The notes: generated from the letters alone by a model not told the origin. 64,000 nt of DNA from Porticoccaceae bacterium (GCA_021773435.1 JAJFKC010000022.1:62001-126000), one strand, 5' to 3'; counted from the stretch's first letter, positions 46,360-55,988 are shown. Numbers and translations: made by a program.

Positions 46360-47190
46360 TTAGCGGTCATTAAAAACCGGTGGGCGTTTTTCAAGAAAGG
46401 CAGCGACTGCTTCTTTATGATCCTCGGTTTGTTGGCAAAGAATCATGCGGTCTGCCTCCATGTTCAGGCAGGTTTTTAAATCGGCCGTCAGTGCCCTGTT
46501 AAAATTTTCTTTCATGTAGCCCAAGGCCACCGACGGCCCGTTAGCGATTTGCTTTGCCAGAATATGGGTCTGCGCTGCCAGCTGATCATCCGCGACCACC
46601 TGGTTAAAAATACCCAGCCTCAGACACTCTTCCGCGTCTACTCGCCGGGCGGTGTAATAGAGCTCCCGAGCTTTACCGGTACCCACCAACTGGGTCAGGA
46701 ACCAACTGCCGCCATAGTCACCAGAATAACCAACATTTCGAAACGCAGTAGTAATAAATGCAGACTCCGCCCCGATGCGTAAGTCGCAGGCCAGGGCGAT
46801 GGACATACCTGCACCGGCGGCGGCACCGGACAGTGCGGCGATGGTGGGTTTGGAATGCTCGAACAATCGCAACGTTAAGGTTTCCTGTTTTTGTTGCAGC
46901 TCGCGAACGCGAGCACCCAGGCTTGGCGCAGGTTTGGCTTGCGCAGATTTGCTTCGGTCGCCCATGCCGGCAATATCACCACCGGCACAAAAAGAGCTTC
47001 CTGCACCGGTAATCACGATACATCCAACATCAGCCCGCGTATCTAGATCCAGCAGTGTCTGTCGGAGCGCGGGGGTTAATTGATCGGACAGAGCGTTGCG
47101 CTTATCCGGCCGGTTCAAGGTGATGGTGGCAACCCTGTCATCGATTTTGCACAACAACTCGTTGGTGCCTGTGTCCAACAACTCCGCCAT
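46360..47190 (-). CDS. Enoyl-CoA hydratase/isomerase family protein
   Basis: A 276-residue crotonase-fold protein. The oxyanion hole segments are SFCAGGDIAGMG and LSGAAAGAGMSIALACDLRIG; a Glu/Asp pair for hydratase chemistry is not clear (the second region reads TTAFRNVGYSGDYGG), so isomerase or hydrolase action is possible. ATG at 47190 fits the family N-terminus. Confidence 0.87.
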   Translation of the reverse strand: MAELLDTGTNELLCKIDDRVATITLNRPDKRNALSDQLTPALRQTLLDLDTRADVGCIVITGAGSSFCAGGDIAGMGDRSKSAQAKPAPSLGARVRELQQKQETLTLRLFEHSKPTIAALSGAAAGAGMSIALACDLRIGAESAFITTAFRNVGYSGDYGGSWFLTQLVGTGKARELYYTARRVDAEECLRLGIFNQVVADDQLAAQTHILAKQIANGPSVALGYMKENFNRALTADLKTCLNMEADRMILCQQTEDHKEAVAAFLEKRPPVFNDR

Positions 47191-47501
47191 TAGATAGCCC
47201 TCTTGTTATCTATTTGTTACCTGTTTGTTTTGAGATCGCCACTAAGCTTGTTGGTATTGACGCCCTGTGACAAGCGCTCTCTACCCTGTTAGGCGAAACC
47301 GGCATTGCTTAGTATTATGCATTGAGCTCGCGGTTATTAAAGTAGCTAATAAAGCGGCTACCAGAACTGACACCGGGAAGATGATCTCGAGCGGGCAGTG
47401 TCCATTAACAATTGTCCAGCGAATCGTTGTCCAGTGAACCCGTACCCAGGGAATAACTGCATAGTGAATAGTTATCAAAAATAAATAGGAGTTAAAACAT
47501 T
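47191..47501. other. Intergenic region upstream of the 1416-residue protein
   Basis: Holds the divergent promoters of the enoyl-CoA hydratase and the large membrane protein. Two copies of TTGTCCAGYGA occur about 15 bp apart near 47414-47440. AGGAG stands 10 bases before the ATG at 47502. No gene seen. Confidence 0.35.
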
Positions 47502-50500
47502 ATGCCGGCTCACTCCAAAATATGGATGCACTTATTACTGGTTATCGGCGCCTATTCGCCCCTTGCGCTATCTGAGACCGCTCTACCCGAGGCCGCGCTA
47601 GCTGAAATAATCCCCGACTCACTCAAACCCTGGACAGCCTGGGTACTTAAAGACCAAGCGGATTACCTATGTCCGCGTATTGCCCAGCAAGCCTTCTCCA
47701 AACAAATCAGCTCCAAACAAGTCAGCTCCAAACAAGCTAACTCCAAACAAGTTTCGAAAAAGCGGTGTGCCTGGCCGGGCCGGTTAACGGTAAATGTTTC
47801 CACCAGGCAGGCAAAGTTTTCTCAACGCTGGGAGGTCTATGGCAAAAGCCAGCTAGTGCTTCCTGGCGACGCCCGCCATTGGCCCCAGGATGTAACGATA
47901 AATCATCAACCTGCGACAGTGCTCGATATCAATGGCAAACCCACCATCTCACTTGACGCCGGAACTTACTCGATAAGCGGCTCTATCAACTGGCAAAAAC
48001 CACCACAATATTTGCCCGTGGCCGCCGATACTGCACTGATTAAATTAGTCCGCGATGGCAAGGCAACTGCGGCCCATATTGACCAGGGGGGCAAGCTCTG
48101 GCTACGCGATCAGCGCTCGGCAAAAAATACTGGGAAGACTCATGACACGTTAAAAGTCGAAGTTTTTCGTCTACTCTCTGATGACATTCCCCTACAACTG
48201 AATACCGAGCTGCGCCTGGCGGTAGCGGGCAAGCCCCGAGAAATAGTGCTGGGCCAATTTTTGCCAGGCAATACCGAAGCAATGGAATTCACATCACCCC
48301 TGCCCGCCCGTATTGAGACAGACGGCCGCCTGCGCCTTCAGGCCAGAGCTGGGCAATGGCGAATCTCTCTCCGCGCCCGTTATCTGACCCCCGATACAAC
48401 ATTTACCATGAAAAAACTGGATCCCCAATGGCCTGCACAAGAGGTGTGGAGTTTTAAAGCTAAACCACAATTGCGGGGCGTAAAACTCAGCGGCTTGCCC
48501 GCAGTAGATCCTTCTCAGATTGATCTCCCCGGTCATTTCAACAATCTTCCTACCTACCTTATGGGGGCTGACCAGACCTTAACATTGACCGAACAATATC
48601 GGGGCGATGCGTCGCCTGCGGCCAATCGGCTCACACTTAACCGAACCCTATGGCTGGACTTCGACGGCGATGGCGGAACCACAAAAGACAATATCACTGG
48701 CTCTTTCACCCATGGCTGGCGGTTACGCGCCACACCCGATTTGCAACTGGGTCGCATTGTCGCCAATGGCGAACCGCAGCTGGTGACTCGAATGCCAGGC
48801 GAGGACAGCGCGGGCATTGAAATTCGTCACCCCCAGGTCAGCATCGAGGCCATTAGCCGAATACAACCCCTCACGGCCGTATCAGCCACTGGCTGGCACC
48901 ACGGTTTTGACCAGGTAAATTTAAGCCTGCGCCTACCACCGGGCTGGCAACTCTGGCACGCCGCCGGACCAGACAACATTCAATCATCCTGGTTATCCCG
49001 CTGGGATCTGTGGGATTTGTTTATCTGCTTGCTGATCGTCGGCGGTCTGTTTCGCGTGATCGACTGGCGCTGGGGACTAACTGGCACCCTGACTTTAGCA
49101 CTCACTTATCACGAAACAGGAGCTCCGCTGATCGGCTGGGTCATATTAGTCGCCGCGCTTCCCTTATTAAGCGCATTACCTGCCGGTCGATTAAAACAAC
49201 TGGTCAACACCGCCGCTCACCTCACCCTCACCGGGCTGGTCGTCGTCGTTATAGCCTTCACAGTGGCTCAGGTGCGCAAGGGTATTTACCCGCAACTGGA
49301 ACAATATGGTGCTATTAATGCTGGGCCCTATAATTACGGTCAAGGTTACGCCCAGGGTATAGCACAGTCTAAAAAACCCGCCTCTGAAATGATGATAGCG
49401 GAAGAGCGAGATGCAGTCGGAAGCAAAGTCAAACGGACCCGTAAACAATTAACTGTGATGGACAGTGCCGCGCCCAGCGGAGCAAAACCCCAGCGCTACC
49501 GACCCACAGATAATATCCAAACAGGTCCCGGTGAGCCCTCCTGGAAGTGGCGGAAAGTCAGTCTTGGCTGGAGCGGCCCGGTTAAGGCAGATACTCCCTT
49601 GACACTTTATTTATCGCCACCGTGGCTAACACGTAGTCTCAAATTCATCCAGGTTTTATTGGTCGGTTTGCTGCTGTATGGGCTTGGCAGTAATCTCCTC
49701 AGGCATCACTGGCTGTTTCGAAATAGCGAAGACAAATCGAACTCGGCCGGGTCGCCTGCCGGTATTACTTCCAGCCTGTTGCCCTTTTTGTTTGTTCTTG
49801 CCGTCGCTCATTTAATCACTCCCGAGGCACAAGCCGAACAATTCCCGCCGCCGGAATTACTAAAAGAACTCAAAAATACTCTAACCAAAGCGCCAGAGTG
49901 CGCCCCTCAATGTGCTGCCGTGCAACAGACTCACATATCCCTAAGCGATCAAGGTCTAGTATTGCGGCAGCGCGTGAGTATCGATGCGGAGCTCGCCCTG
50001 CCACTACCCGCGGATAAAAGTTGGCAGCCCAGCTCTATACTCATCGATGGCAAAGCCAGCCCCTTGGGTCAGGCCAGAGGCAAACTATGGGTACACCTGC
50101 TGCCAGGCAGCCACGATATTACACTTAGCGCCAGCCTCAATGGCGACAACATTGCCATTCCATTTCCCCTTAGCGCCCACAACACCACCGTCAGTGCACC
50201 GGGTTGGCAGATACATGGCCTGGCTGATCGGCGCGTAACAGGCGGTACGCTCCAACTGGAAAAGAAAATCAAGGAAGTTAAGCGAAATACTTTGCTTGCT
50301 GCACCAATCAAGCCTTTCGTACAGGTAAAACGCCAGCTCAACGCTGACCTGGACTGGGAACTAGTGACAACAGTTATGCGTGTTGCTCCTACTGTTGGTG
50401 CCATCAACCTGCGTATTCCTCTGCTTCCCGGCGAGTCAGTGGTCAGCAATCTAGTCGGTCAAAACATCGTGATTGAAAACCAGCATGCCGTTATCGCACT

Positions 50501-51752
50501 CAATGCCAGGCAACGGGAGGTGCAATGGCGCTCCGTGATTAAGCCCGACGAACAGCTAATCCTGAAGGCATCTGACAACACTGACTGGATTGAACACTGG
50601 CAGATCCTCGCCTCGCCTCGCTGGCATATAACGGGGGAAGGTATACCATCGATCAAGACCGGCGTAGATCACGGCCCAGTAATACAGCTGTGGCGACCGT
50701 GGCCCGGTGAATCCCTGACCCTAAACGCGGTTCAACCCCAACCGGTACCCGGGCCAACCACCACCGTGGAAAGCATCGAGATCGATCATCGTCCCGGGGC
50801 CCGTAGCGCTTCCCTGAAACTATCAATGCGCCTGCGGACTAGCCTGGGCGGTGATTACCGTGTCCCCCAACCACCGGGCGGAGAGCTACAAAGCATCGTC
50901 ATCGACGGCGTCGAACAAACCACGCCCCGTGAAAATGAATATGTCGTCATACCCCTTCACCCGGGTTTGCAAAATGTTGTATTGAGCTGGGAGCTTAATA
51001 GTGGTGTCGCGCAAACCACAATTACACCAGCGTTTAAGTTATCAAGCCCGGCCAACAACATCGATATTAAATTACAACTTCCCCGAGATCGCTGGCCGAT
51101 TTTCCTGAACGGCCCAAGCATCGGCCCCGCCATGCTCTATTGGGGCGTACTCGCCGTAATTCTTATTATCGCAGTGGTATTAGGCATGATCGTTAAACGA
51201 CGATCCTTATCTATGCCGGTCAACACCTTGCAATGGCTACTGCTCGCGCTGGGCATGAGCACCGTCAACATGGCGGGTAGTATTCCCGTAGTGCTGTGGT
51301 TTTTCGCCATGGAAGCCCGTCGGCGCCAACCACTACCCAGTTCATCGAGCTTCTTTAATCTCCTTCAGCTAGGCTTAATCGGACTATCTATAATTGCCCT
51401 GTTGAGCCTCTTCTATACCATCCCCCAAAGCCTGTTATCAGCACCCAATATGCAGGTTACCGGCAACGGCTCAAGTAATTATTTCTATCAGTGGTATCAG
51501 GACCACAGCTCCGACTCACTCCCCCAGGCCTGGGTATTTAGCTTACCTCTGGGTGTATTTCGCATTGCTATGTTGCTCTGGTCATTGTGGATAGTGTTCG
51601 CCCTGATGAACTGGATTAAGTGGGGCTGGCAATGCTTGTCCAGCGGGCAGCTATGGAACAATGAGCCGGTGAAACGTACCCGTAGGAACTTTGGTAGAAA
51701 CAAAACGAATGCTAATGAGTCTGGCAAGGAGGGCTCTGTTACCGAGGATTAA
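47502..51752 (+). CDS. Very large membrane protein of unknown function
   Basis: A 1416-residue protein with a signal peptide. Two regions (about 85-175 and 795-895) look alike: a Cys pair, then a beta-rich stretch with a LVLP/LALPLP element, an 'idg' turn, and a GTYSI/GSHDIT strand; a third weaker relative is at about 1085-1175. A helix cluster lies near 496-600 (at least four), further helices at about 713-733 and 754-771, and four helices at about 1206-1373. The C-terminus is basic. Between residues 66 and 85 are four copies of a five-residue SKQxx unit. No named family is recognised. It may be an inner-membrane protein with large periplasmic domains. Confidence 0.75.
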   Translation: MPAHSKIWMHLLLVIGAYSPLALSETALPEAALAEIIPDSLKPWTAWVLKDQADYLCPRIAQQAFSKQISSKQVSSKQANSKQVSKKRCAWPGRLTVNVSTRQAKFSQRWEVYGKSQLVLPGDARHWPQDVTINHQPATVLDINGKPTISLDAGTYSISGSINWQKPPQYLPVAADTALIKLVRDGKATAAHIDQGGKLWLRDQRSAKNTGKTHDTLKVEVFRLLSDDIPLQLNTELRLAVAGKPREIVLGQFLPGNTEAMEFTSPLPARIETDGRLRLQARAGQWRISLRARYLTPDTTFTMKKLDPQWPAQEVWSFKAKPQLRGVKLSGLPAVDPSQIDLPGHFNNLPTYLMGADQTLTLTEQYRGDASPAANRLTLNRTLWLDFDGDGGTTKDNITGSFTHGWRLRATPDLQLGRIVANGEPQLVTRMPGEDSAGIEIRHPQVSIEAISRIQPLTAVSATGWHHGFDQVNLSLRLPPGWQLWHAAGPDNIQSSWLSRWDLWDLFICLLIVGGLFRVIDWRWGLTGTLTLALTYHETGAPLIGWVILVAALPLLSALPAGRLKQLVNTAAHLTLTGLVVVVIAFTVAQVRKGIYPQLEQYGAINAGPYNYGQGYAQGIAQSKKPASEMMIAEERDAVGSKVKRTRKQLTVMDSAAPSGAKPQRYRPTDNIQTGPGEPSWKWRKVSLGWSGPVKADTPLTLYLSPPWLTRSLKFIQVLLVGLLLYGLGSNLLRHHWLFRNSEDKSNSAGSPAGITSSLLPFLFVLAVAHLITPEAQAEQFPPPELLKELKNTLTKAPECAPQCAAVQQTHISLSDQGLVLRQRVSIDAELALPLPADKSWQPSSILIDGKASPLGQARGKLWVHLLPGSHDITLSASLNGDNIAIPFPLSAHNTTVSAPGWQIHGLADRRVTGGTLQLEKKIKEVKRNTLLAAPIKPFVQVKRQLNADLDWELVTTVMRVAPTVGAINLRIPLLPGESVVSNLVGQNIVIENQHAVIALNARQREVQWRSVIKPDEQLILKASDNTDWIEHWQILASPRWHITGEGIPSIKTGVDHGPVIQLWRPWPGESLTLNAVQPQPVPGPTTTVESIEIDHRPGARSASLKLSMRLRTSLGGDYRVPQPPGGELQSIVIDGVEQTTPRENEYVVIPLHPGLQNVVLSWELNSGVAQTTITPAFKLSSPANNIDIKLQLPRDRWPIFLNGPSIGPAMLYWGVLAVILIIAVVLGMIVKRRSLSMPVNTLQWLLLALGMSTVNMAGSIPVVLWFFAMEARRRQPLPSSSSFFNLLQLGLIGLSIIALLSLFYTIPQSLLSAPNMQVTGNGSSNYFYQWYQDHSSDSLPQAWVFSLPLGVFRIAMLLWSLWIVFALMNWIKWGWQCLSSGQLWNNEPVKRTRRNFGRNKTNANESGKEGSVTED
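47697..47756. repeat. 15-bp tandem repeat, four copies, in the 1416-residue protein gene
   Basis: Units TCCAAACAAATCAGC, TCCAAACAAGTCAGC, TCCAAACAAGCTAAC and TCCAAACAAGTTTCG start at 47697, 47712, 47727 and 47742. They encode Ser-Lys-Gln plus two variable residues near the N-terminus. Confidence 0.95.
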
Positions 51753-51943
51753 GCGCTTTTTGTGCCTCAGGTGAGTCGCGATGGCACAGCTGCCTTTATA
51801 GCAGCTTGAATTCGGACAAAAGTTTATTAGAACTTAACCGAAAGTGGGATGGGTGCTAACACTGACAAAACTAGTCTAAAATCCCTGCAATTGATAAATC
51901 AGGCTGTCCGATTCTCTTGATTCTCTTAGGGGATATGATATCG

Positions 51944-51974
51944 TGACGTACTATTTATATTAATTGGTACGTCA
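51944..51974. promoter_or_regulatory. Inverted-repeat operator of the VapBC-like operon
   Basis: TGACGTAC (51944-51951) and GTACGTCA (51967-51974) are perfect inverted arms separated by 15 bp of AT-rich sequence that could contain the -10 box. The antitoxin start is 14 bp downstream. Toxin-antitoxin operons are usually autoregulated by such palindromes. Confidence 0.65.
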
Positions 51975-51987
51975 ATAGGGCACTTAA

Positions 51988-52224
51988 ATGCAAAGTAAAT
52001 TGACACTTCGCTTAGATGATTCACTGATAAACCAGGCAAAAATATTTGCTAAACAACATGATAAGTCACTTTCCCAGGTGGTCTCTGACTACTTTGAATT
52101 GTTAACAAAAAGTATAGAAAGTCCTGAAGCGCCAGCTATTACAAAGTCCCTCATCGGGGTATTGGGGGGTGCTGACGTAACCCTGGATGACTACAAAAGA
52201 CATTTGGAGGAAAAGTACCTTTGA
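51988..52224 (+). CDS. DUF6364-like antitoxin
   Basis: A 78-residue protein beginning SKLTLRLDDSLINQAKIFA, the short ribbon-helix-helix start of DUF6364/VapB-type antitoxins, and with a C-terminal toxin-binding tail (DDYKRHLEEKYL). Visibly AT-rich compared with the chromosome. Overlaps the PIN toxin start by four bases (TTGA), so the pair is cotranslated. Confidence 0.82.
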   Translation: MQSKLTLRLDDSLINQAKIFAKQHDKSLSQVVSDYFELLTKSIESPEAPAITKSLIGVLGGADVTLDDYKRHLEEKYL

Positions 52225-52646
52225 GGATTTTGTTAGACACCAATATTATTCTCGACGTACTGCTGGCAAGAAAAGCTTTTGTTGGAATTTCAGCAAGTCT
52301 CGTAGGGGCAGTAGAAAACAATAAAATAGAAGGCTATCTCTGCGCTACGACCATAACTACTCTGGACTACCTCATCTCGAAAGCATTGAATAAAAAACAG
52401 GCCAGAATTGAAATCCAGAAAATATTGGAGATTTTTAAAATTTCAGGAGTGAACTCAAGCGTTTTAGAACAAGCAGTTAAATCAAAGTTTGATGATTTCG
52501 AGGATGCCGTTCAATATTATTCTGCCGAGTCAAGCGACGTGGACGGCATCGTAACTAGAAATACAAAAGATTATAAAAATACTCGGCTACCGATATACAA
52601 CCCGGAGGAACTTTGGGGGTTGATAGTAAGCGGTTCCGTTAATTAG
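52221..52646 (+). CDS. PIN-domain toxin (VapC-like)
   Basis: A 141-residue PIN domain ribonuclease. The first acidic residue is in LLDTNIILD (Asp6), a second in DDFEDAVQY (Asp95) and a third in TRNTKDY (Asp117); the mid-domain Glu of typical VapC is not seen at its expected place. Toxins of this group cleave tRNA or mRNA when not held by the antitoxin. The TTG start has GGAGG in front and overlaps the antitoxin stop. Confidence 0.82.
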   Translation: MRILLDTNIILDVLLARKAFVGISASLVGAVENNKIEGYLCATTITTLDYLISKALNKKQARIEIQKILEIFKISGVNSSVLEQAVKSKFDDFEDAVQYYSAESSDVDGIVTRNTKDYKNTRLPIYNPEELWGLIVSGSVN

Positions 52647-52757
52647 GCGCCAAAAATAAAGCGAAGAATCATCCGTGAGTCGGCAAGCTCCCGGTGTTGA
52701 GCATTAGCTATGGGGTAGAACATATACCTATGTCCAAAAATACGCTGAGGAGAATTC

Positions 52758-53549
52758 ATGTCCAGGCAAATTATCGACCTGTCTATCTATCTTGAAAATG
52801 ATGTAATTTCCGACCCGCCAGGCTTTGGCCCTAAAATAAAGTACTTTGGTCACGAAGATACCTTTCATCAGGTCGAGCCATTTTTCCCCGGCCTGCAAAA
52901 AGAAGACCTGCCCGATGGTGAAGCCTGGGCATTGGAGATGGTCCAGCTGAATACTCACAACGGAACGCATCTGGATGCGCCCTATCATTTTCACTCCACC
53001 ATGAACCTCTCAATATCGGGAGAGAAAGAAAGAGCTATCTCCATAGATGAGGTGCCACTAGAGTGGTGTTTTCAAAACGGTGTGAAGCTCGACTTTCGGC
53101 ATTTTGAAGATGGCTACGTCGTTACCGCAGCGGATGTTGAAGCCGAGCTGGCACGTATTGATCATAACTTGCAGGCACTGGATATCGTGGTGGTTAATAC
53201 TCGTGCTGGCAGCAGGTATGGCCACGATGATTATGTCTCTGCGGGTTCTGGCATGGGTTACGAGGCCACCATGTATTTGCTGGAGCGCGGCGTACGCCTC
53301 ACCGGGACCGATGGCTGGAGCTGGGATGCACCCTTTGTTCATACCGCGAAAAAGTATGGAGAGTCAAAAGACCCGGCCTTAATCTGGGAAGGCCACAAGG
53401 CGGGGCGAGATATCGGTTATTGCCATCTGGAAAAACTGCACAATCTGGAAGCCCTGCCTTCCACAGGGTTTATGATCAGCTGTTTCCCGGTAAAAATTCG
53501 CGCTGCGTCGGCAGGCTGGACACGGGCTGTGGCTATTATGGATAACTAA
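52758..53549 (+). CDS. Cyclase/kynurenine formamidase-like family protein
   Basis: A 263-residue protein of the cyclase (KynB-like) family. The metal-binding [12 protein letters not shown] motif (His67, His71, Asp73, His77) is intact. Members hydrolyse amides or cyclise polyketides; substrate unknown. GAGGAG stands before the ATG. Followed by a DUF3237 gene on the same strand across a 98-bp AT-rich spacer. Confidence 0.88.
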   Translation: MSRQIIDLSIYLENDVISDPPGFGPKIKYFGHEDTFHQVEPFFPGLQKEDLPDGEAWALEMVQLNTHNGTHLDAPYHFHSTMNLSISGEKERAISIDEVPLEWCFQNGVKLDFRHFEDGYVVTAADVEAELARIDHNLQALDIVVVNTRAGSRYGHDDYVSAGSGMGYEATMYLLERGVRLTGTDGWSWDAPFVHTAKKYGESKDPALIWEGHKAGRDIGYCHLEKLHNLEALPSTGFMISCFPVKIRAASAGWTRAVAIMDN

Positions 53550-53553
53550 TAAA

Positions 53554-53589
53554 CTATAAAAACTATAAAAACTATAAAAACTATAAATA
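53554..53589. repeat. 9-bp tandem repeat, four copies
   Basis: CTATAAAAA-type units begin at 53554, 53563, 53572 and 53581; the last is degenerate. The array lies in the spacer between the cyclase and DUF3237 genes and is AT-rich enough to act as a promoter region. Confidence 0.8.
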
Positions 53590-53647
53590 AGATATTATGA
53601 AATCCACATAACCAAAAAACATATAATTAAACGAAAAAGGATTAATA

Positions 53648-54103
53648 ATGAAACTTAAACCCCTGATGACCATGCACGCCGACCTCAAAGCGCCAGCGGA
53701 TGTTGGCAAAGGCCCCTACGGCCAAAGGACAATCTTTGATGTCACCGCCGGGACTTTCAAGGGCGACAAACTCAACGGCACTATTCTACCCAGCGGCTGC
53801 GACTGGATATTGATCGACGATCAGGGCGTCGGCCACCTCGATGTCAGAATCACATTAAAAACAGACGATGACGCCTTGCTTTACGTCCAGTATTACGGCG
53901 TCCTGGAAATGACCGAAGCAGTGGCGACTGCCCTGGCCGGTGGCAAACCCACCGAATTCGGTGACATTTATTTCATGACTCAACCCCGAGTAGAAACCGG
54001 CGATAAACGATATAGTTGGCTGAATAAGGTTGTCGCAGTTGCCGAGGGTCGAGTTGTTGAAAGTGCCGTTGAGTATCAAGTCTATGAGGTGGCTAAGGGC
54101 TGA
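53648..54103 (+). CDS. DUF3237 family protein
   Basis: A 151-residue beta-barrel-like protein of the DUF3237 family. KLKPLMTMHADLKAPADVG at the start, GDKLNGTILPSGCDW, and the central ALLYVQYYGVLEM are family blocks. Function is not established; it is often found with degradation genes, consistent with the cyclase upstream. Confidence 0.88.
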   Translation: MKLKPLMTMHADLKAPADVGKGPYGQRTIFDVTAGTFKGDKLNGTILPSGCDWILIDDQGVGHLDVRITLKTDDDALLYVQYYGVLEMTEAVATALAGGKPTEFGDIYFMTQPRVETGDKRYSWLNKVVAVAEGRVVESAVEYQVYEVAKG

Positions 54104-54424
54104 AGAATTTCCGCTCAACTATTGGCAAGATACACTATGGTCAATAAAGCTCTGAGCACTTCACTTCGAAATACTGCTTTCATTTCCAGCGTGAGATACC
54201 GAATTTGTCAATGAAGTTGTGCTTATTCTGCTCGCGGCAATCGATCGTCACTTCGTACAATCACTGGTGATGGGCCGCAGTTACTGTCGCTCTTATGATC
54301 CCCTTTGGTTTTTTATTGCGATTGTTTTTAGGGGTAATAAAGGCCAAGCTGAACCTATTGATCTTCCTGCTCCTCAGAAACATCCAATCTGGATCTGACC
54401 ATATTTTTCCTGCTATTTTTTACT
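54104..54424. other. Intergenic region before the recombinase remnant
   Basis: No gene or clear repeat seen. The upstream half of a serine recombinase, which should lie here if the remnant were complete, is not recognisable. Confidence 0.35.
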
Positions 54425-54688
54425 GTGGACCGCGTTGTCGCTGGTGTACTGTTCGGCATCACTGAAATCGAGAAGCAGCACATTTTGGAGCGCCAAGCCG
54501 CAGGTATCACCATAGCCAGGAAAAAAGGGGTTTATCAGGGTCGGAAATCCGGCACCACTAAGGCCAAGCCAGAGCGCGCCCGCGAATTAAAAGCGCAGGG
54601 ACTAAAAATGTAGGAAATCGCCGCAGCGCGTGGGGTATCCACTCGGACGGTGAGCAAATACCTGAAACCGGACATTATTCCTGCATAG
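54425..54688 (+). pseudogene. Serine recombinase (resolvase) C-terminal remnant
   Basis: The piece starts with VLFGITEIEKQHILERQAAG, the long E-helix region of small serine recombinases, passes ITIARKKGVYQGRKSG and meets an in-frame TAG at 54611-54613. Beyond it the frame continues as EIAAARGVSTRTVSKYLKP, a Hin-type helix-turn-helix, to the stop at 54686. The catalytic N-terminal domain (with the Ser nucleophile) is missing. So the gene is doubly broken and cannot make an active enzyme. Its 3' end overlaps the palindromic site at 54668-54695. Confidence 0.85.
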
Positions 54689-54695
54689 TGTCCGG
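54668..54695. repeat. Palindromic site, copy 1
   Basis: CCGGACA (54668-54674) and TGTCCGG (54689-54695) are perfect inverted arms, with TTATT and CATAG inside that partly pair. The first 12 bases (CCGGACATTATT) match copy 3 exactly. Confidence 0.7.
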
Positions 54696-54753
54696 TATGG
54701 GAAAGGCCAAGCGAGAACTGGCTACTCAAACGACTGAATTAAAGCTCATTTCG

Positions 54754-54780
54754 CCAGACACTATTGCCCATAGTGTTATG
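54754..54780. repeat. Palindromic site, copy 2
   Basis: Contains ACACTAT-tgccc-ATAGTGT (54758-54776), a perfect 7-bp inverted pair with a 5-base centre, then TATG. It matches copy 3 at 23 of 27 positions and lies exactly 2280 bp from it in the same orientation. Confidence 0.75.
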
Positions 54781-54864
54781 AAACGGCTTTGGGGTTTTTC
54801 TGAATGTTGGCTTAATCCCAACTCCGGCTATCTTTGATTCCCAAATTCGTAGCATTATCTAGAG

Positions 54865-54878
54865 TGCGCTAGGGCGCA
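54865..54878. repeat. Short hairpin TGCGC/GCGCA
   Basis: A 5-bp stem with a 4-base loop in the spacer inside the cassette. No T tract; role unknown. Confidence 0.35.
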
Positions 54879-55061
54879 ATCTGCAAGCAAAAGACCTGGT
54901 GGGTTCAAGCGGATTTCTTATCAATAGCCCTTTTAAATTGCCTATACTTCGAATCTCTTTTTCCCCTTTTCGCATTACTCGTCTATTGTCATACTGATGA
55001 TAGCTTTTCCATAAACGGAAGTTATCAACCATTTCCGATAAGGATTCGAGGGCAGATTACC

Positions 55062-55988
55062 TTGAGTATAGGGCCAACTGACAGATTTAGGCACACCGCA
55101 AATATGGTTCTTGCAGCGGCATTCCTAGCTATAACTTTCGCACTTATAAGTCCTACTTTTGCGCAGATTTCTGCCCCAGGCTCTGGTGCTGGATCTTCTG
55201 GATTCGGCGCCCTCGGAGAGCTCCTCAAACTATTGCTTGAAGAAGCAAACAATCCGAAATGGCAATCTAATAGTGAAAATGTAGCGAAGCTGTCAAAGGA
55301 GGTCGACTCGCTCATCGAAAGCGCACCGTCTGGCAGTGGCGTTCTGATAAAGACTCCATATTACAAAGATACAGTTAATCCGGATTATCATCGTCCAGCA
55401 GCAATAGAAATAGTTGGGGTTGGGCCAGACCCGGTTTCCGTGTTGCGGGATTATCATCTAAAAGATCGTGGTCAATTTCGTGCCTTCCCTCGAGGTACGC
55501 ATGTTTACGACAAAGAACGCTCACGACTTGATTGGGTCACAAAGAAAAATGGGAAACTCATATTTAGACGGCAAACCCTCCCCCACCACCTCGAGAAGAA
55601 CGTCGTGAAGCTAGTTCAACATGAGATAACTCGGAGAAGAGAAGCACAAAAAAAGCTTTTGGATCGGCGGAGCGATGAAGCGAAATCTGAGGCTGCGAGG
55701 CAGGCGAGGATAGCGAAACGGGCCGCGAAAGCACAGGCGCAAGAAAATCTTCGGCAATGGGCTCAGCGAGGATTGACTGGAACTGGATTGGAGGTTGGAG
55801 AGTGCTGCTCAGCTTCCGGCCAACAACACACAGGCGGTGGTCCAGGCTATGGAGGGCTAGAGGGGGATGGGCAAATTACAGGCATAAGTATCAACCCTAA
55901 CACTGGGAATTGGTATGATAGCTCAAGACGCAGCGGGACGATCATACTTATGACTCCCGAAGAGGCAGAACGGACATGGCGAGAGTAA
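55062..55988 (+). CDS. Unknown secreted protein A of the cassette
   Basis: A 308-residue protein of no recognised family. It has a signal peptide (HTANMVLAAAFLAITF..., cleavage likely after TFA), a Gly/Ser-rich stretch after it, a helical LGELLKLLLEEANNP segment, a mixed middle with FRAFPRGTHVYDKERSRLDW, a strongly basic coiled-coil-like stretch (about 190-235, RREAQKKLLDRRSDEAK and repeats of AKRAAKAQ type), one CC pair near 247-248 and a Gly-rich end. The TTG at 55062 has GAGGG at good spacing; an ATG at 55104 would shorten the leader. Overlaps gene B by 13 bases, so they are cotranscribed. Confidence 0.6.
   Translation: MSIGPTDRFRHTANMVLAAAFLAITFALISPTFAQISAPGSGAGSSGFGALGELLKLLLEEANNPKWQSNSENVAKLSKEVDSLIESAPSGSGVLIKTPYYKDTVNPDYHRPAAIEIVGVGPDPVSVLRDYHLKDRGQFRAFPRGTHVYDKERSRLDWVTKKNGKLIFRRQTLPHHLEKNVVKLVQHEITRRREAQKKLLDRRSDEAKSEAARQARIAKRAAKAQAQENLRQWAQRGLTGTGLEVGECCSASGQQHTGGGPGYGGLEGDGQITGISINPNTGNWYDSSRRSGTIILMTPEEAERTWRE

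Noticed and set aside
47697-47756. SKQ repeats as a sequencing artefact
   Set aside because: The four units differ from each other at several bases, so they are real divergent copies.
53554-53589. AT-rich repeat as a plasmid-type iteron origin
   Set aside because: Only four short units, and no replication gene nearby.
54697-54837. A 46-codon reading frame after palindromic site 1
   Set aside because: It runs through palindromic site 2, has no ribosome site or family match, and its coding pattern is not convincing.
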